A stretch of DNA of 64,000 nucleotides from Lysobacter concretionis Ko07 = DSM 16239. GTDB taxonomy: Bacteria > Pseudomonadota > Gammaproteobacteria > Xanthomonadales > Xanthomonadaceae. The notes beneath the pieces are model-generated. The model was not told the DNA's origin, ran no database searches, and saw nothing but the letters and a program-made list of their open reading frames with translations. Every line of letters starts with the position of its first letter. Positions within the stretch are counted from its first letter, which is position 1. Positions 10,656 through 22,419 of this stretch are shown in pieces. The stretch lies in contig NZ_AVPS01000004.1 of assembly GCF_000768345.1 (NCBI RefSeq), positions 124,001-188,000 on the forward strand, written 5' to 3'. The position numbers and the translations under genes were made by a program.

Positions 10656-11002
10656 GTGCTGGGCGAATATCTGCCGACCCTGTTGTTCCTGATCGTCGCC
10701 AGCGGTATTGGCGTCGCCCTTCTCGTGGTGGGTTACGTGCTTGGGCCAAGACGCCCAAGCCTCGCGAAACTGTCCCCCTACGAGTGCGGCTTCGAGGCTT
10801 TCGAAGACGCGCGCATGCAGTTCGACGTGCGCTATTACCTCATCGCGATCCAGTTCATCATTTTCGATCTGGAAATCATCTTCATCGTGCCCTGGGCAAC
10901 GGTGTTCAGGGATCTCGGTGTCATCGGCCTGGTCGAGATGGGTATTTTCGTGAGCATGTTGTTCCTCGGCTTCATTTATGTGTGGAAGAAGGGAGCACTG
11001 GA

Positions 11003-11012
<10 letters not shown>
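10656..11012 (+). CDS. nuoA: NADH-quinone oxidoreductase subunit A
   Basis: Membrane subunit of complex I near the quinone site. 118 aa, three membrane helices (about 8-28, 62-82, 88-108). The conserved loop [10 protein letters not shown] is at about 43-52, and an acidic DLEIIF lies in helix 2. The start is GTG 10656 after GAGAGAA. First gene of the fourteen-gene nuo operon; it overlaps nuoB by 10 bases. Confidence 0.96.
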
Positions 11013-11573
<561 letters not shown>

Positions 11574-11581
<8 letters not shown>

Positions 11582-12302
11582 GTCGATCACCGCGTTCGCC
11601 GATCGCCTGCGCGCACGTTTCCCCGACGCCCTGGTCAGCGTGGCCGAGCCGCGCGGCGAGGTCGGTATCGAGCTGGAGCCGGACCAGTGGCTGGCGGCCG
11701 CGTTTGCGCTGCGCGATGAGTTCGGTTTCGAGCAGCTGACCGATATCAGTGGTGTCGACTACCTGAGCTACGGCAGCGACGAGTGGAACACCGATCCGTC
11801 GTCCGAGGGGTTCTCGCGCGGCGTCGAGGGCAATGGTCCCGGACGCTTTGTCTGGGGCGAGTCGACCAACGGCGCGGCCGATGCGCCGGAACGCCGGTTC
11901 GCCGCGGTCGCCCACCTGCTGTCCTTCCAGCACAACCGCCGCGTGCGTCTGCGTACCTTCGCGGTCGACGACGACATGCCGGTGGTGGCTTCGCTGACTT
12001 CGGTCTGGGCGGGGGCCAACTGGTTCGAGCGTGAAGCCTTCGACCTGTTCGGCATCGTGTTCGAGGGCCATCCGGACCTGCGCCGGATCCTGACCGACTA
12101 CGGTTTCATCGGTCATCCGTTCCGCAAGGATTTCCCGCTGATCGGCAACGTCGAAGTGCGTTACGACGCCGAGAAGAAACGCGTCATCTACGAGCCGGTA
12201 TCGATCGAGCCGCGTGTGCTGGTGCCGCGTGTGATCCGCGACGATTCGCGCTATCCGACGGCCGCGAGCGAGACCGCCGCCCGTCGCGAGGTAAAGCCAT
12301 GA
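11574..12302 (+). CDS. nuoC: NADH-quinone oxidoreductase subunit C
   Basis: 30-kDa-type subunit of the peripheral arm, 242 aa. It carries the family signature [13 protein letters not shown] followed by RRILTDYGF and HPFRKDFPL. An insertion relative to E. coli sits around residues 70-100 ([13 protein letters not shown]). Starts at ATG 11574 inside nuoB and ends in an ATGA overlap with nuoD. NuoC and NuoD are separate here, not fused as in E. coli. Confidence 0.96.
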
Positions 12303-13624
12303 CCACGCCTGCCAGTGCGATGCCGCTGGTCAACCAGACCACCGACAACGCCACCTCCACACTCAAGGGCTCGCCGGAGATCCGCAACTACACCATGAAC
12401 TTCGGCCCGCAGCACCCGGCCGCGCATGGCGTGTTGCGTCTGATCCTGGAAATGGACGGCGAGGTCGTGCAGCGCGCCGACCCGCACGTGGGCCTGCTGC
12501 ACCGCGGCACCGAGAAGCTCGCCGAGTCCAAGCCGTTCAACCAGTCCATCGGTTACATGGACCGGCTCGACTACGTGTCGATGATGTGCAACGAGCACGC
12601 CTATGTGCGCGCCATCGAGACCCTGCTGGATATCGAAGTGCCCGACCGTGCGCAGTACATCCGCACGATGTTCGACGAGATCACCCGGCTGCTGAACCAC
12701 CTGATGTGGCTGGGTTCCAACGCGCTCGACCTGGGCGCGATGGCGGTGATGCTGTACGCGTTCCGCGAGCGCGAAGAGCTGATGGACTGCTACGAGGCGG
12801 TGTCGGGCGCGCGCATGCACGCGACCTACTATCGCCCGGGCGGCGTCTATCGCGACCTTCCCGACCGCATGCCGCGCTACAAGGAGTCGCCGTGGCGCAA
12901 GGGCGCCAAGCTCAAGCATTTCAACGCATGGCGCGAAGGCTCGCTGCTGGATTACCTGGAAGCGTTCTGCAACGACTTCCCGCACCGCGTCGACGAATAC
13001 GAAACCCTGCTGACCGACAACCGCATCTGGAAGCAGCGCACCGTCGGCATCGGCGTGGTCACCCCGGAGCTGGCCAAGGCCTGGGGCATGACCGGCGTGA
13101 TGCTGCGCGGCTCGGGCATCGAATGGGACCTGCGCAAGAAGCAGCCGTATGCGAAGTACGCCGACGTCGATTTCGACGTGCCGGTTGGCAGCGCGGGCGA
13201 CTGCTACGACCGGTATCTGGTCCGCATCGCCGAGATGCGCCAATCGGCCCGGATCATCCAGCAGTGCGTCACCTGGCTGAAGGCGAACCCCGGTCCGGTG
13301 ATGGTCGACAACTACAAGGTGCGGCCCCCGGAACGCGAGGAAATGAAGGAGTCGATGGAAGCATTGATCCATCACTTCAAGTTCTTCACCGAGAGCTATT
13401 GCGTGCCCGCCGGCGAGACCTACTGCGCGGTGGAAGCGCCGAAAGGCGAGTTTGGCTGCTACCTGATCTCCGACGGTGCGAACAAGCCGTTCCGGGTCAA
13501 GTTGCGCGCGCCGGGCTTTGCCCACCTCTCGTCGATGGACGCGGTGATCCGTGGCCACATGCTGGCCGACGCGGTGGCGATGATCGGCACCTACGACCTC
13601 GTGTTTGGCGAGGTGGATCGCTGA
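12299..13624 (+). CDS. nuoD: NADH-quinone oxidoreductase subunit D
   Basis: 49-kDa-type subunit that forms the quinone cavity with NuoB. 441 aa from ATG 12299. Conserved [14 protein letters not shown] is near residue 37 and [14 protein letters not shown] near 61; the C-terminal GFAHLSSMD and [17 protein letters not shown] blocks are present. The first ~30 residues are not conserved, so a later start is possible. Confidence 0.96.
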   Translation: MTTPASAMPLVNQTTDNATSTLKGSPEIRNYTMNFGPQHPAAHGVLRLILEMDGEVVQRADPHVGLLHRGTEKLAESKPFNQSIGYMDRLDYVSMMCNEHAYVRAIETLLDIEVPDRAQYIRTMFDEITRLLNHLMWLGSNALDLGAMAVMLYAFREREELMDCYEAVSGARMHATYYRPGGVYRDLPDRMPRYKESPWRKGAKLKHFNAWREGSLLDYLEAFCNDFPHRVDEYETLLTDNRIWKQRTVGIGVVTPELAKAWGMTGVMLRGSGIEWDLRKKQPYAKYADVDFDVPVGSAGDCYDRYLVRIAEMRQSARIIQQCVTWLKANPGPVMVDNYKVRPPEREEMKESMEALIHHFKFFTESYCVPAGETYCAVEAPKGEFGCYLISDGANKPFRVKLRAPGFAHLSSMDAVIRGHMLADAVAMIGTYDLVFGEVDR

Positions 13625-13652
13625 CCATGGCGATCGCTGAGGATTTGAACGT

Positions 13653-14180
13653 ATGAAAGCGACTGGAAATTTCGAGGCGTGCAGGAACGTCGACCCGATG
13701 GTCGTGCTGTCGGACAAGACGCGCGCGTACATCGATCACTGGGTGGCGAAGTTCCCGGCCGACCGCAAGCGCTCGGCCGTGATCCAGGGCCTGTTCGCGA
13801 CGCAGGAGCAGAACGGCGGCTGGTTGAGCGACGAGTTGATCGCCGCCGTGGCCAGCTACCTGGGCCTGCCGCCGGTGTGGGCGTATGAGGTGGCGAGTTT
13901 CTACTCGATGTTCGTGCTGCAGCCGGTGGGCCGCAACAACGTCGCCTTCTGCACCAACATCAGCTGCTGGCTCAACGGCGCCGAAGACCTGGTCGCCCAT
14001 GCCGAGAAGAAGCTCGGCTGCAAGCTGGGTGAATCCACTGCCGACGGCCGCGTCTTCCTCAAGCGCGAGGAAGAGTGCGTCGCTGCCTGCTGCGGCGCAC
14101 CGGTGATGCTGGTCAATGGCCATTACCACGAGAAGCTCGATGTGGCGCAGGTCGACGCGCTGCTCGACGGGCTGGAGTGA
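13653..14180 (+). CDS. nuoE: NADH-quinone oxidoreductase subunit E
   Basis: 24-kDa-type subunit of the NADH dehydrogenase module, with a thioredoxin-like fold and a [2Fe-2S] cluster (N1a). 175 aa. Ligands are Cys100 and Cys105 (AFCTNISCWL) and Cys142 and Cys146 (ECVAACCGAP). Start ATG 13653 follows a 28-bp gap after nuoD. Confidence 0.96.
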   Translation: MKATGNFEACRNVDPMVVLSDKTRAYIDHWVAKFPADRKRSAVIQGLFATQEQNGGWLSDELIAAVASYLGLPPVWAYEVASFYSMFVLQPVGRNNVAFCTNISCWLNGAEDLVAHAEKKLGCKLGESTADGRVFLKREEECVAACCGAPVMLVNGHYHEKLDVAQVDALLDGLE

Positions 14181-14188
14181 GAGGGGAC

Positions 14189-15544
14189 ATGGCGCACCAC
14201 GATTATTCCAAGGGCTACGGTCCGGTCGGTCCTGCTCCGCAGGAGCACAGCGTCGTCTATACGACCCTGCATTACGACACCCCGTGGTCGTACGACAACT
14301 ACCTCAAGACCGGTGGCTACAGCGCCTGGCGCAGGATCCTCGACGAGAAGATCGCTCCGGCCGATGTGATCGAGATGGTCAAGCAGTCCGGCCTGCGCGG
14401 CCGCGGCGGCGCGGGCTTCCCGACCGGGCTGAAGTGGAGCTTCATGCCAAAGGGCAGCGAGACCCAGAAATACATCCTGTGCAACTCCGACGAATCCGAG
14501 CCGGGCACCTGCAAGGACCGCGACATCCTGCGCTACAACCCGCATTCGATCATCGAAGGCATGGCGATCGCCTGCTACGCGACCGGCTCGACGGTGGCCT
14601 ACAACTACCTGCGCGGCGAGTTCCATCACGAGCCGTTCGAGCGCATCGAACAGGCGCTGAAGGAAGCCTACGAGAACGGTTGGCTGGGCAAGGACATCCT
14701 CGGCTCGGGCATCGATATCGACATCCACAACGCGCTCGGCGCAGGTGCCTACATCTGCGGTGAGGAAACCGCCCTGATGGAGTCGCTGGAAGGCAAGAAG
14801 GGCCAGCCGCGCTACAAGCCGCCGTTCCCGGCCAATTTCGGCCTGTACGGCAAGCCGACCACGATCAACAACACCGAAACCTACGCCTCGGTGCCGGCGA
14901 TCATCCGCAACGGGCCCGAGTGGTTCCTCAACCTCGGCAAGCCCAACAACGGCGGCGCGAAGGTGTTCTCGGTGTCCGGTCACGTCAACAAGCCCGGCAA
15001 CTACGAGATCCGCCTCGGCACGCCGTTTGCCGAGCTGCTGGAGATGGCCGGCGGCATCCGCACGGGCCACAGGATCAAGGCGGTGATCCCGGGCGGCTCC
15101 TCGATGCCGGTGCTGCCGGGCGAGACCATGATGGGCCTGACCATGGATTACGACGCGCTGCAGAAGGCCGGCTCCGGCCTGGGTTCCGGCGCGGTGATCG
15201 TGATGGACGAGACCGCCTGCATGGTGCGCGCCTGCCAGCGCATCGCGCGGTTCTACTACAAGGAAAGCTGCGGCCAGTGCACGCCGTGCCGCGAAGGCAC
15301 CGGCTGGATGTACCGCATGATCAGCCGCGTCGCCGAGATGCGCGCGACGGTGGAGGACCTCCAGGTGCTGCGCGAATCGGCCGGCCAGATCGAAGGCCAC
15401 ACCATCTGCGCCTTTGGCGAGGCTGCCGCTTGGCCGGTGCAGGGCTTCCTGCGCCACTACTGGGCTGAATTCGAGTACGCGATCGTGAACAAGCGTTTCC
15501 TGGTCGACGACCAGCGCGACGGACGGGTGGAGAAGGCGGCATGA
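14189..15544 (+). CDS. nuoF: NADH-quinone oxidoreductase subunit F
   Basis: NADH- and FMN-binding 51-kDa-type subunit. 451 aa. The glycine-rich GRGGAGFPTG at 71-80 binds NADH/FMN and ICGEETALMESLEG is in the FMN site. The [4Fe-4S] N3 ligands are in SCGQCTPCREGT (Cys361, 364, 367) plus a Cys near 408 (HTICAF). A strong GAGAGGGGA Shine-Dalgarno precedes ATG 14189. ATGA overlap with nuoG. Confidence 0.97.
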   Translation: MAHHDYSKGYGPVGPAPQEHSVVYTTLHYDTPWSYDNYLKTGGYSAWRRILDEKIAPADVIEMVKQSGLRGRGGAGFPTGLKWSFMPKGSETQKYILCNSDESEPGTCKDRDILRYNPHSIIEGMAIACYATGSTVAYNYLRGEFHHEPFERIEQALKEAYENGWLGKDILGSGIDIDIHNALGAGAYICGEETALMESLEGKKGQPRYKPPFPANFGLYGKPTTINNTETYASVPAIIRNGPEWFLNLGKPNNGGAKVFSVSGHVNKPGNYEIRLGTPFAELLEMAGGIRTGHRIKAVIPGGSSMPVLPGETMMGLTMDYDALQKAGSGLGSGAVIVMDETACMVRACQRIARFYYKESCGQCTPCREGTGWMYRMISRVAEMRATVEDLQVLRESAGQIEGHTICAFGEAAAWPVQGFLRHYWAEFEYAIVNKRFLVDDQRDGRVEKAA

Positions 15545-17784
15545 GCGCCGAAACGGACAACACCAGCGTCGCCCCCGTGGTGCCGGAAGGGCATGTCGCG
15601 ATCGAGATCGACGGCGTCGCCACCACCGCGCCGAAGGGTTCGATGATCATCCAGGCCGCGGACAAGGTCGGTATTCCGATCCCGCGGTTCTGCTACCACG
15701 ACAAGCTGTCGATCGCCGCGAACTGCCGCATGTGCCTGGTCGACGTGGACAAGATGGGCAAGCCCGCGCCTGCCTGCGCCACGCCGGTCATGGATGGCAT
15801 GAAGGTCAGCACGCGCAGCGAGAAGGCGCTGAAGTCGCAGCGCAACGTGATGGAATTCCTGCTGATCAACCATCCGCTCGATTGCCCGGTCTGCGACCAG
15901 GGCGGCGAGTGCGAACTGCAGGATCTGTCGCTGGGCTACGGGCGTTCCGTGAGCCGTTTCGTGGAGCGCAAGCGCGTGGTCGCCGACGAAGACATCGGGC
16001 CGCTGGTCGCCACCGAGATGACCCGCTGCATCCATTGCACGCGTTGCATCCGCTTCACCGCCGAGATCGCCGGAACCTACGAGTTGGGCGGCATGTACCG
16101 CGGCGAAGACCTGCAGATCGGCACCTACGACGGCAAGCCGTTGACGACCGAACTGTCGGGCAACGTGATCGATGTCTGCCCGGTCGGTGCGCTGACCAAC
16201 AAGCCGTTCCAGTTCCGTGCCCGTGCCTGGGAGATGCTCGCGCGCGAGTCGCTGGGTTACCACGACGCGCTGGGCAGCAACCTGTTCCTGCATGTGCGCC
16301 GGGGCGAGGTGATGCGGACGGTCCCGCGCGACAACGACATGGTCAACGAATGCTGGCTGTCGGACCGCGACCGCTACTCGCACCAGGGCCTGTATGCCGC
16401 TGACCGCGCCCAGGTGCCGATGCTCAAGGATGGCGATGACTGGCGTGACGCGTCGTGGGAAGAGGCGCTGGCGAAGGCCGCGGCGATCCTGCGTGACAAC
16501 GCCGCCGACCGGCTTGGCATGCTCGTGCATCCCTCGACCTCCAACGAGGAAGGCGCGTTGCTGGCCCGCCTGGCGGATGCGCTGGGCACCGGCAACCTCG
16601 ACCATCGCATCAGTCAGTCCGACCTGTCCGATGCCGCCGTCGCCGAAGTGTTCCAGATGCAGGTCGCCGACATCGAACGCGCCGACCTGGTGGTATTGGT
16701 CGGCACGAATCTGCGCCACGAGCTGCCGCTGGTGAATGCGCGCGTGCGCAAGGCGTGGCAGAACGGCGCCAAGGTGCACGCGGTCAACCCGGTCGATTTC
16801 GACCAGACCTTCGACTTGGCCGGCAAGCAGATCGTGGCGCCGTCGCAACTGGCTGGCGCGCTGATGGATGCCGGCTTGCGCGAGGCTGCCACGGCGGCGA
16901 CGAGTGCGGTCGTGATCGTCGGCGCACTGGCCGAAAACGGTCCCCATGCCAGCGCGATCCGCACCGCCGCTGCCGAGTTCGCCAAGGCGACCGGTGCCCG
17001 GCTCTGCCGCATTCCGCAGGGTGCCAATGCGGTCGGTCTGGCCGATCACGGCGTATTGCCGACCGGTCGCGATGCGCAGGCGATGCTCGCCGAGCCGCGC
17101 GGCGCCTATGTGCTGTACGGAATCGAGCCGGGCCTGGATTTCGCCGATACCGCGACCGCGCTGAAGGCGTTGGGCCGTGCCCAGGTCGTCGCGTTCAGCC
17201 ATTTCGCGTGCGAGTCGACCCGTGCGGTGGCGGACGTGATCCTGCCGATCGGCCTGCTGCCGGAAATCGACGCGACGCTGACCAATCTTGACGGTCGCGA
17301 GCAGGCTGCGGTCGCTGGCGGCAAGTTGCCCGGCCAGGGCCGTCCGGGCTGGCGCGTGCTGCGTGCGCTGGGTGGCGATCTGGCCGCTGCCGGTTTTGAA
17401 TTCACCGATCTGGCCGGGCTGCGCGACAGCCTGGTCAAACGTGACGTCACCCCGGTTGCCGGCAAGGCGGCCAACCCGTCCGGCGATGGGCTGGAAGTGG
17501 CCCTCGGCACCGCGATCTACCGTAGCGATGCCGTCGTGCGCCGGGCTACCGCGTTGCAGGCGCATCCGCTCAACGTTGGCCCGCGCGCCGTGCTGCATCC
17601 GGCGGATGCCCAGGCCGCGGGTCTGGCCGATGGCGCCACCGGCAAGTTCGGTGCCGCCGCCGGCACCGCCAGCCTGCCGGTTGCTGTCAGCGACGCCGTC
17701 GCTCGCGGCACCGTCTGGATCGAGAGTGGCCACGGCGCCACCGCGCCGCTGGGTGCGGGGCGGCTGCAGGTGGGGAGGGCATGA
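15541..17784 (+). CDS. nuoG: NADH-quinone oxidoreductase subunit G
   Basis: 75-kDa-type subunit of the peripheral arm, a long iron-sulfur wire. 747 aa. The N-terminal [2Fe-2S] domain has [16 protein letters not shown]; the His/Cys [4Fe-4S] motif is [18 protein letters not shown]; the next [4Fe-4S] is [10 protein letters not shown] with a distal CPVGAL. The C-terminal part is a molybdopterin-oxidoreductase-like domain with no visible cofactor site. Overlaps nuoH by ATGA. Confidence 0.96.
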   Translation: MSAETDNTSVAPVVPEGHVAIEIDGVATTAPKGSMIIQAADKVGIPIPRFCYHDKLSIAANCRMCLVDVDKMGKPAPACATPVMDGMKVSTRSEKALKSQRNVMEFLLINHPLDCPVCDQGGECELQDLSLGYGRSVSRFVERKRVVADEDIGPLVATEMTRCIHCTRCIRFTAEIAGTYELGGMYRGEDLQIGTYDGKPLTTELSGNVIDVCPVGALTNKPFQFRARAWEMLARESLGYHDALGSNLFLHVRRGEVMRTVPRDNDMVNECWLSDRDRYSHQGLYAADRAQVPMLKDGDDWRDASWEEALAKAAAILRDNAADRLGMLVHPSTSNEEGALLARLADALGTGNLDHRISQSDLSDAAVAEVFQMQVADIERADLVVLVGTNLRHELPLVNARVRKAWQNGAKVHAVNPVDFDQTFDLAGKQIVAPSQLAGALMDAGLREAATAATSAVVIVGALAENGPHASAIRTAAAEFAKATGARLCRIPQGANAVGLADHGVLPTGRDAQAMLAEPRGAYVLYGIEPGLDFADTATALKALGRAQVVAFSHFACESTRAVADVILPIGLLPEIDATLTNLDGREQAAVAGGKLPGQGRPGWRVLRALGGDLAAAGFEFTDLAGLRDSLVKRDVTPVAGKAANPSGDGLEVALGTAIYRSDAVVRRATALQAHPLNVGPRAVLHPADAQAAGLADGATGKFGAAAGTASLPVAVSDAVARGTVWIESGHGATAPLGAGRLQVGRA

Positions 17785-18851
17785 GCATGATGGATAGCGT
17801 TATCGACCCGTTCCAGACCTGGCTGGGGTCGTTCGGTGCGGTCGGCACGGTGGTGTGGCTGCTGCTGATGATCGTGGCGATCTGCATGCCGCTCATCATC
17901 GCCGTCGCGTTCTACGTGCTGTGGGAGCGCAAGCTGATCGGCTGGATGCATATCCGGCTCGGGCCCAAGTATGTCGGTTTCGGCGGCTTGCTGCAGACCT
18001 TCGCCGACGTGTTCAAGCTGCTGTTCAAGGAGTTGTTGCAGCCGGCCGCGGCATCGCCGTTCCTGTACCGGCTGGCCCCGTTGATGGCGCTGGTGCCCGC
18101 ACTGGCGGCATGGGCGGTGATCCCGTTCGATGCCAAGGTCGTGCTCTCGAACGCGAACGCGGGCCTGCTGTACCTGCTCGCGATGACATCGCTGGGCGTG
18201 TACGGCGTGATCCTCGCGGGCTGGGCGACCAACTCCAAGTACGCCTTGCTTGGCGCGATGCGCGGTGCCGCGCAGATGGTCGCCTACGAGATCGCGATGG
18301 GCTTCGCGCTGGTCGGCGTGATGGTGGCCGCCGGCAGCCTGAACATGACCGAGATCGTGATGGCGCAGTCGGGCAGCGCCGGCCTGTTCGAGTGGTTCTG
18401 GCTGCCGCTGCTGCCGTTGTTCGTGATCTATTTCGTGTCCGGCGTGGCCGAGACGAACCGCCTGCCGTTCGACATGGTCGAGGGCGAGTCGGAAATCACC
18501 GGCGGCCACTTGGTCGAATATTCCGGTGCCGGTTTCGCGCTGTTCTTCCTGGCCGAGTACGCCAACATGATCCTGATCAGCTTCCTGGTCTCGATCTTCT
18601 TCCTCGGCGGCTGGTTGAGCCCGCTGCAGGGGCTGGGCATTCCGCTGCTGTCGGTGGATGGCTGGTGGTGGCTGTTCGCGAAGGTGTTCTTCTTCGCCAG
18701 CTGCTTCATCTGGTTCCGCGCCTCGTTCCCGCGCTACCGCTATGACCAGATCATGCGCCTGGGCTGGAAGGTATTCGTTCCGTTGTCGATCGTCTGGATC
18801 GCGGTGGTCGCGGTGATGGCGTATTTCGGCGTGTTCGAGCCGGGGCAATAA
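17781..18851 (+). CDS. nuoH: NADH-quinone oxidoreductase subunit H
   Basis: ND1-type membrane subunit linking the quinone cavity to the proton channels. 356 aa with about eight helices. The signature [14 protein letters not shown] is near residue 50, and the acidic cytoplasmic loop [14 protein letters not shown] is near 230-245. Starts inside nuoG. Confidence 0.97.
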   Translation: MSMMDSVIDPFQTWLGSFGAVGTVVWLLLMIVAICMPLIIAVAFYVLWERKLIGWMHIRLGPKYVGFGGLLQTFADVFKLLFKELLQPAAASPFLYRLAPLMALVPALAAWAVIPFDAKVVLSNANAGLLYLLAMTSLGVYGVILAGWATNSKYALLGAMRGAAQMVAYEIAMGFALVGVMVAAGSLNMTEIVMAQSGSAGLFEWFWLPLLPLFVIYFVSGVAETNRLPFDMVEGESEITGGHLVEYSGAGFALFFLAEYANMILISFLVSIFFLGGWLSPLQGLGIPLLSVDGWWWLFAKVFFFASCFIWFRASFPRYRYDQIMRLGWKVFVPLSIVWIAVVAVMAYFGVFEPGQ

Positions 18852-18860
18852 GGTAGAGGC

Positions 18861-19349
18861 ATGAATCGCATCGTTTCCTTCTTCAAAAGCCTGCTGCTCA
18901 TCGAGCTGCTGCGTGGCATGGGATTGACGCTCAAGTACGCGTTCAAGACCAAGTACACGATCATGTACCCGATGGAGAAGACGCCGCAGTCGCCGCGCTT
19001 CCGCGGTATCCACGCGCTGCGCCGGTATCCCAACGGCGAGGAGCGCTGCATCGCCTGCAAGCTGTGCGAGGCGGTGTGCCCGGCGCTGGCGATCACGATC
19101 GACTCGGAGAAGCGCGAGGACGGCAGCCGTCGCACCACGCGTTACGACATCGACCTGTTCAAGTGCATCTATTGCGGCTTCTGCGAGGAGTCGTGCCCGG
19201 TGGACTCGATCGTGGAGACCCATATCCACGAGTACCACTTCGACCAGCGCGGACAGAACATCGTCACCAAGCCGCAGCTGCTGGCAATCGGCGACCGTCT
19301 CGAAGCCGAGATCGCCGAACGTCGCGCCGCCGACGCACCCTTCCGCTGA
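18861..19349 (+). CDS. nuoI: NADH-quinone oxidoreductase subunit I
   Basis: TYKY-type ferredoxin subunit with two [4Fe-4S] clusters. 162 aa. Ligands are Cys63/66/69/73 ([12 protein letters not shown]) and Cys102/105/108/112 ([12 protein letters not shown]). GTAGAGGC precedes ATG 18861; 9-bp gap from nuoH. Confidence 0.97.
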   Translation: MNRIVSFFKSLLLIELLRGMGLTLKYAFKTKYTIMYPMEKTPQSPRFRGIHALRRYPNGEERCIACKLCEAVCPALAITIDSEKREDGSRRTTRYDIDLFKCIYCGFCEESCPVDSIVETHIHEYHFDQRGQNIVTKPQLLAIGDRLEAEIAERRAADAPFR

Positions 19350-19358
19350 GTGCCGATC

Positions 19359-20012
19359 ATGGATTTCGTTTTCATTGCTTTCTTGGCGTTTTCGATCGTC
19401 GCGGTCGCCGCCGCCATCTCCGTCATCAGTGTGCGCAACCCGGTGCATTCGGCGTTGTCGCTGGTGCTGACGTTCTTCTCGGTCGCCTGCGTGTGGATCG
19501 TCGGCGGGGCCGAGTTCCTCGGTGTGGCGCTGGTGGTGATCTACGTCGGCGCGGTGATGGTGCTGTTCCTGTTCGTGGTGATGATGCTGGACATCGACAT
19601 CGTCGGGCTGCGTGAGGGGTACGTGCGCTTCCTGCCGGTCGGCCTGGTGGTCGCGGCGGTGATGCTGGTCGAGATGCTGATGCTGATCGGTGCCCGCGCG
19701 CAGATGCAGACACCGTTCCCGGTGGACGGCGCGACCGCGGCGAACGTGGGCAATACCGAGTGGGTGGCACATGCGCTGTTCACCCGCTTCCTGCTGCCGT
19801 TCGAGACCGCGGCGGTGATCCTGACCATCGCGGTGATCGCGGCGGTCACGCTGACCCTGCGTCCGATCCGCGAGGGTGGCAAGAAGCAGAACCCTGGCGA
19901 CCAGGTGCGCGTGCGGGTCGCCGATCGCCTGCGCATGGTCAAGATGGACGCGTCGACGCCGGCACCGCTGCGTGACAGCGCCGGCGATGCCAACCCGGAG
20001 GAGGGCAAGTGA
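19359..20012 (+). CDS. nuoJ: NADH-quinone oxidoreductase subunit J
   Basis: ND6-type membrane subunit of complex I, about 217 aa with five helices. Helix 3 contains the conserved [16 protein letters not shown] segment. I chose ATG 19359; GTG 19350, immediately after the nuoI stop, would add three residues. The C-terminal ~40 residues are polar ([13 protein letters not shown]...). Overlaps nuoK by one base (TGATG). Confidence 0.95.
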   Translation: MDFVFIAFLAFSIVAVAAAISVISVRNPVHSALSLVLTFFSVACVWIVGGAEFLGVALVVIYVGAVMVLFLFVVMMLDIDIVGLREGYVRFLPVGLVVAAVMLVEMLMLIGARAQMQTPFPVDGATAANVGNTEWVAHALFTRFLLPFETAAVILTIAVIAAVTLTLRPIREGGKKQNPGDQVRVRVADRLRMVKMDASTPAPLRDSAGDANPEEGK

Positions 20013-20335
20013 TGGACGTGGTTGCTTCCGGACTGGCCCTGGGCCACTTCCTCGCCCTGGGTGCGGTGCTGTTCTGCATCTCCGTTGCGGGCATTTTCAT
20101 CAACCGCAAGAACGTGATCGTGCTGCTGATGTGCATCGAGCTGATGCTGCTGTCGGTCAACGTCAATTTCGTGGGGTTCTCGCGTCAACTCGGCGATCCG
20201 TCCGGTCAGGTGTTCGTGTTCTTCATCCTGACCGTGGCCGCGGCCGAGGCCGCCATCGGCCTGGCGATCCTCGTCACGCTGTTCCGCAACCGGCGCACGA
20301 TCAACGTCGCCGAAATCGATCTGATGAAGGGCTGA
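20012..20335 (+). CDS. nuoK: NADH-quinone oxidoreductase subunit K
   Basis: ND4L-type membrane subunit, 107 aa with three helices. The conserved buried Glu residues in the helices [13 protein letters not shown] and [11 protein letters not shown] are present. GGAGGAGGG at 19997-20005 serves as Shine-Dalgarno; a GTG at 20009 would add one residue. Confidence 0.95.
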   Translation: MDVVASGLALGHFLALGAVLFCISVAGIFINRKNVIVLLMCIELMLLSVNVNFVGFSRQLGDPSGQVFVFFILTVAAAEAAIGLAILVTLFRNRRTINVAEIDLMKG

Positions 20336-20339
20336 TCCG

Positions 20340-22406
20340 ATGTCGGGTATGGAATTCGTCGTTTCCAAGACGGCGCTGCTTGCCATCGTGCTTGCACCAC
20401 TGGTCGGCACGATTGTTGCCGGCTTTTTCGGTCGCCGGATCGGTCGGGCCGGTGCGCACAGCGTCACCATCCTGGGCGTGGCCATCAGCTGCGCGCTGTC
20501 GGGGTGGGTGCTGTGGCAACTGGTGGGGCAGGGTGCGGCGCCGTTCAACGAGAACATCTACACCTGGTTCAAGGTCGGCGGGTTCGAGGCGCACATCGGC
20601 TTCATGGTCGACAAGCTGACCGCGATGATGATGGTGGTCGTCACCTTCGTATCGCTGCTGGTGCACCTCTACAGCATCGGCTACATGGCCGATGACGACG
20701 GCTACCAGCGCTTCTTCAGCTATATCAGCCTGTTCACGTTCGCCATGCTGATGCTGGTGATGAGCAACAACTTCCTGCAGCTGTTCTTCGGCTGGGAAGG
20801 CGTGGGTCTGGTGTCGTACCTGCTGATCGGCTTCTGGTTCAAGCGTCCGACCGCGGTGTTCGCCAACTTCAAGGCGTTCATGGTGAACCGGGTCGGCGAC
20901 TTCGGATTCATCCTCGGCATCGCCGCGGTGGTGTGGTGGTTCGGCTCGCTGGATTACGCGACCGTGTTCGCCAATGCGCCCAGCCTGGCCGGGGAGAAGG
21001 TCTCGATCCTGGCAGGCCACGAATGGTCGGTCGCCACGGTGATCTGCATCTTCCTGTTCATCGGCGCGATGGGCAAATCGGCCCAGGTGCCGCTGCACGT
21101 GTGGCTGCCGGACTCGATGGAAGGCCCGACCCCGATCTCGGCGTTGATCCACGCGGCCACGATGGTGACTGCGGGCATCTTCATGGTCGCGCGCATGTCG
21201 CCGCTGTTCGAGTTTTCCGAAACCGCGCTGCAGTTCGTGCTGTTCATCGGTGCGACCACGGCGTTTTTCACCGGCCTGATCGGCATGGTGCAGAACGACA
21301 TCAAGCGGGTGGTGGCGTATTCGACCCTGTCGCAGCTGGGTTACATGACGGTCGCACTGGGCGTGTCGGCCTACAGCGCGGCGGTGTTCCACCTGATGAC
21401 CCATGCGTTCTTCAAGGCGCTGCTGTTCCTGGCGGCCGGCTCGGTGATCATCGGCATGCACCACGTGCAGGACATGCGCCAGATGGGCGGCCTGCGGAAG
21501 TACATGCCGGTCACTTACTGGACGATGTTGATCGGTACGCTGGCGCTGGTCGGCACGCCGTTCTTCAGCGGCTTCTATTCCAAGGACACGATCATCGAGG
21601 CGGCGCACCACGCCAGTCTGGAAGGCGGCTGGATCGCCCAGTACGCCTACTGGGCCGTGCTGCTGGGTGCGTTCGTGACCGCGTTCTACAGCTTCCGCCT
21701 GCTGTACCTGACCTTCCACGGAAAGGAGCGTTTCCGCGACGCGCCGCATGCGGGCGGTCACGACGATCACGGCCAGGAAGGTGGCCACGAACCGCACGAA
21801 CCGCATGAGTCGCCGTGGACGGTGACCGTACCGCTGGTGCTGCTGGCGATCCCGTCGATACTGATCGGCTTCTTCACCGCCGGCCCGATGTTGTTCGGCA
21901 CCAACTGGAGCGGCGAGATCGACCAGCTGCCGTTCTTCCTCGGTGCGATCGATGTGGTGGCAGCCCGCGACGTGGTGGCGGCGCTGGCGAAGGATGTCTG
22001 GCACGGTCCGGTCGCGTTCGCACTGCACGGGTTCAAGGCGCCGACGTTCTGGCTGGCCTTCGCTGGCTTCGTGGTGGCTACGGTGATGTATCTGTGGAAG
22101 CCCGAACTGCCGGCCAAGGCGCGCCGTGTGTTCGCCTGGCCGATCCGCGTGCTCGAGGACAAGTACGGCTTCGACGCACTGTGGATCGGGGGACTGGCCG
22201 GAGGCAGCGTCAAGCTCGGCCAGGCTTCGCGGGTAATCGACAGCCAGGTGATCGATGGTGCCGCCGTCAACGGCAGTGTCCGTGTGGTCGAGCTGATCGC
22301 CAACCTGAGCCGCCGGATCCAGTCCGGCTACCTGTACCACTACGCCTTTGTGATGATTCTCGGCCTGATCGTGTTGCTGGCCGCGCTCATCCGTAACCTG
22401 ATCTGA
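20340..22406 (+). CDS. nuoL: NADH-quinone oxidoreductase subunit L
   Basis: Antiporter-like proton-pumping subunit with the long lateral helix. 688 aa. The signature GWEGVGLVSYLLIGFW is near residue 150, the channel lysine region is MGKSAQVPLHVWLPDSMEGP near 245, and a His-rich loop (GGHDDHGQEGGHEPHEPHE) is near 475. The long C-terminal helices are as expected for NuoL. Confidence 0.97.
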   Translation: MSGMEFVVSKTALLAIVLAPLVGTIVAGFFGRRIGRAGAHSVTILGVAISCALSGWVLWQLVGQGAAPFNENIYTWFKVGGFEAHIGFMVDKLTAMMMVVVTFVSLLVHLYSIGYMADDDGYQRFFSYISLFTFAMLMLVMSNNFLQLFFGWEGVGLVSYLLIGFWFKRPTAVFANFKAFMVNRVGDFGFILGIAAVVWWFGSLDYATVFANAPSLAGEKVSILAGHEWSVATVICIFLFIGAMGKSAQVPLHVWLPDSMEGPTPISALIHAATMVTAGIFMVARMSPLFEFSETALQFVLFIGATTAFFTGLIGMVQNDIKRVVAYSTLSQLGYMTVALGVSAYSAAVFHLMTHAFFKALLFLAAGSVIIGMHHVQDMRQMGGLRKYMPVTYWTMLIGTLALVGTPFFSGFYSKDTIIEAAHHASLEGGWIAQYAYWAVLLGAFVTAFYSFRLLYLTFHGKERFRDAPHAGGHDDHGQEGGHEPHEPHESPWTVTVPLVLLAIPSILIGFFTAGPMLFGTNWSGEIDQLPFFLGAIDVVAARDVVAALAKDVWHGPVAFALHGFKAPTFWLAFAGFVVATVMYLWKPELPAKARRVFAWPIRVLEDKYGFDALWIGGLAGGSVKLGQASRVIDSQVIDGAAVNGSVRVVELIANLSRRIQSGYLYHYAFVMILGLIVLLAALIRNLI

Positions 22407-22419
22407 CAAGGACCGCGAC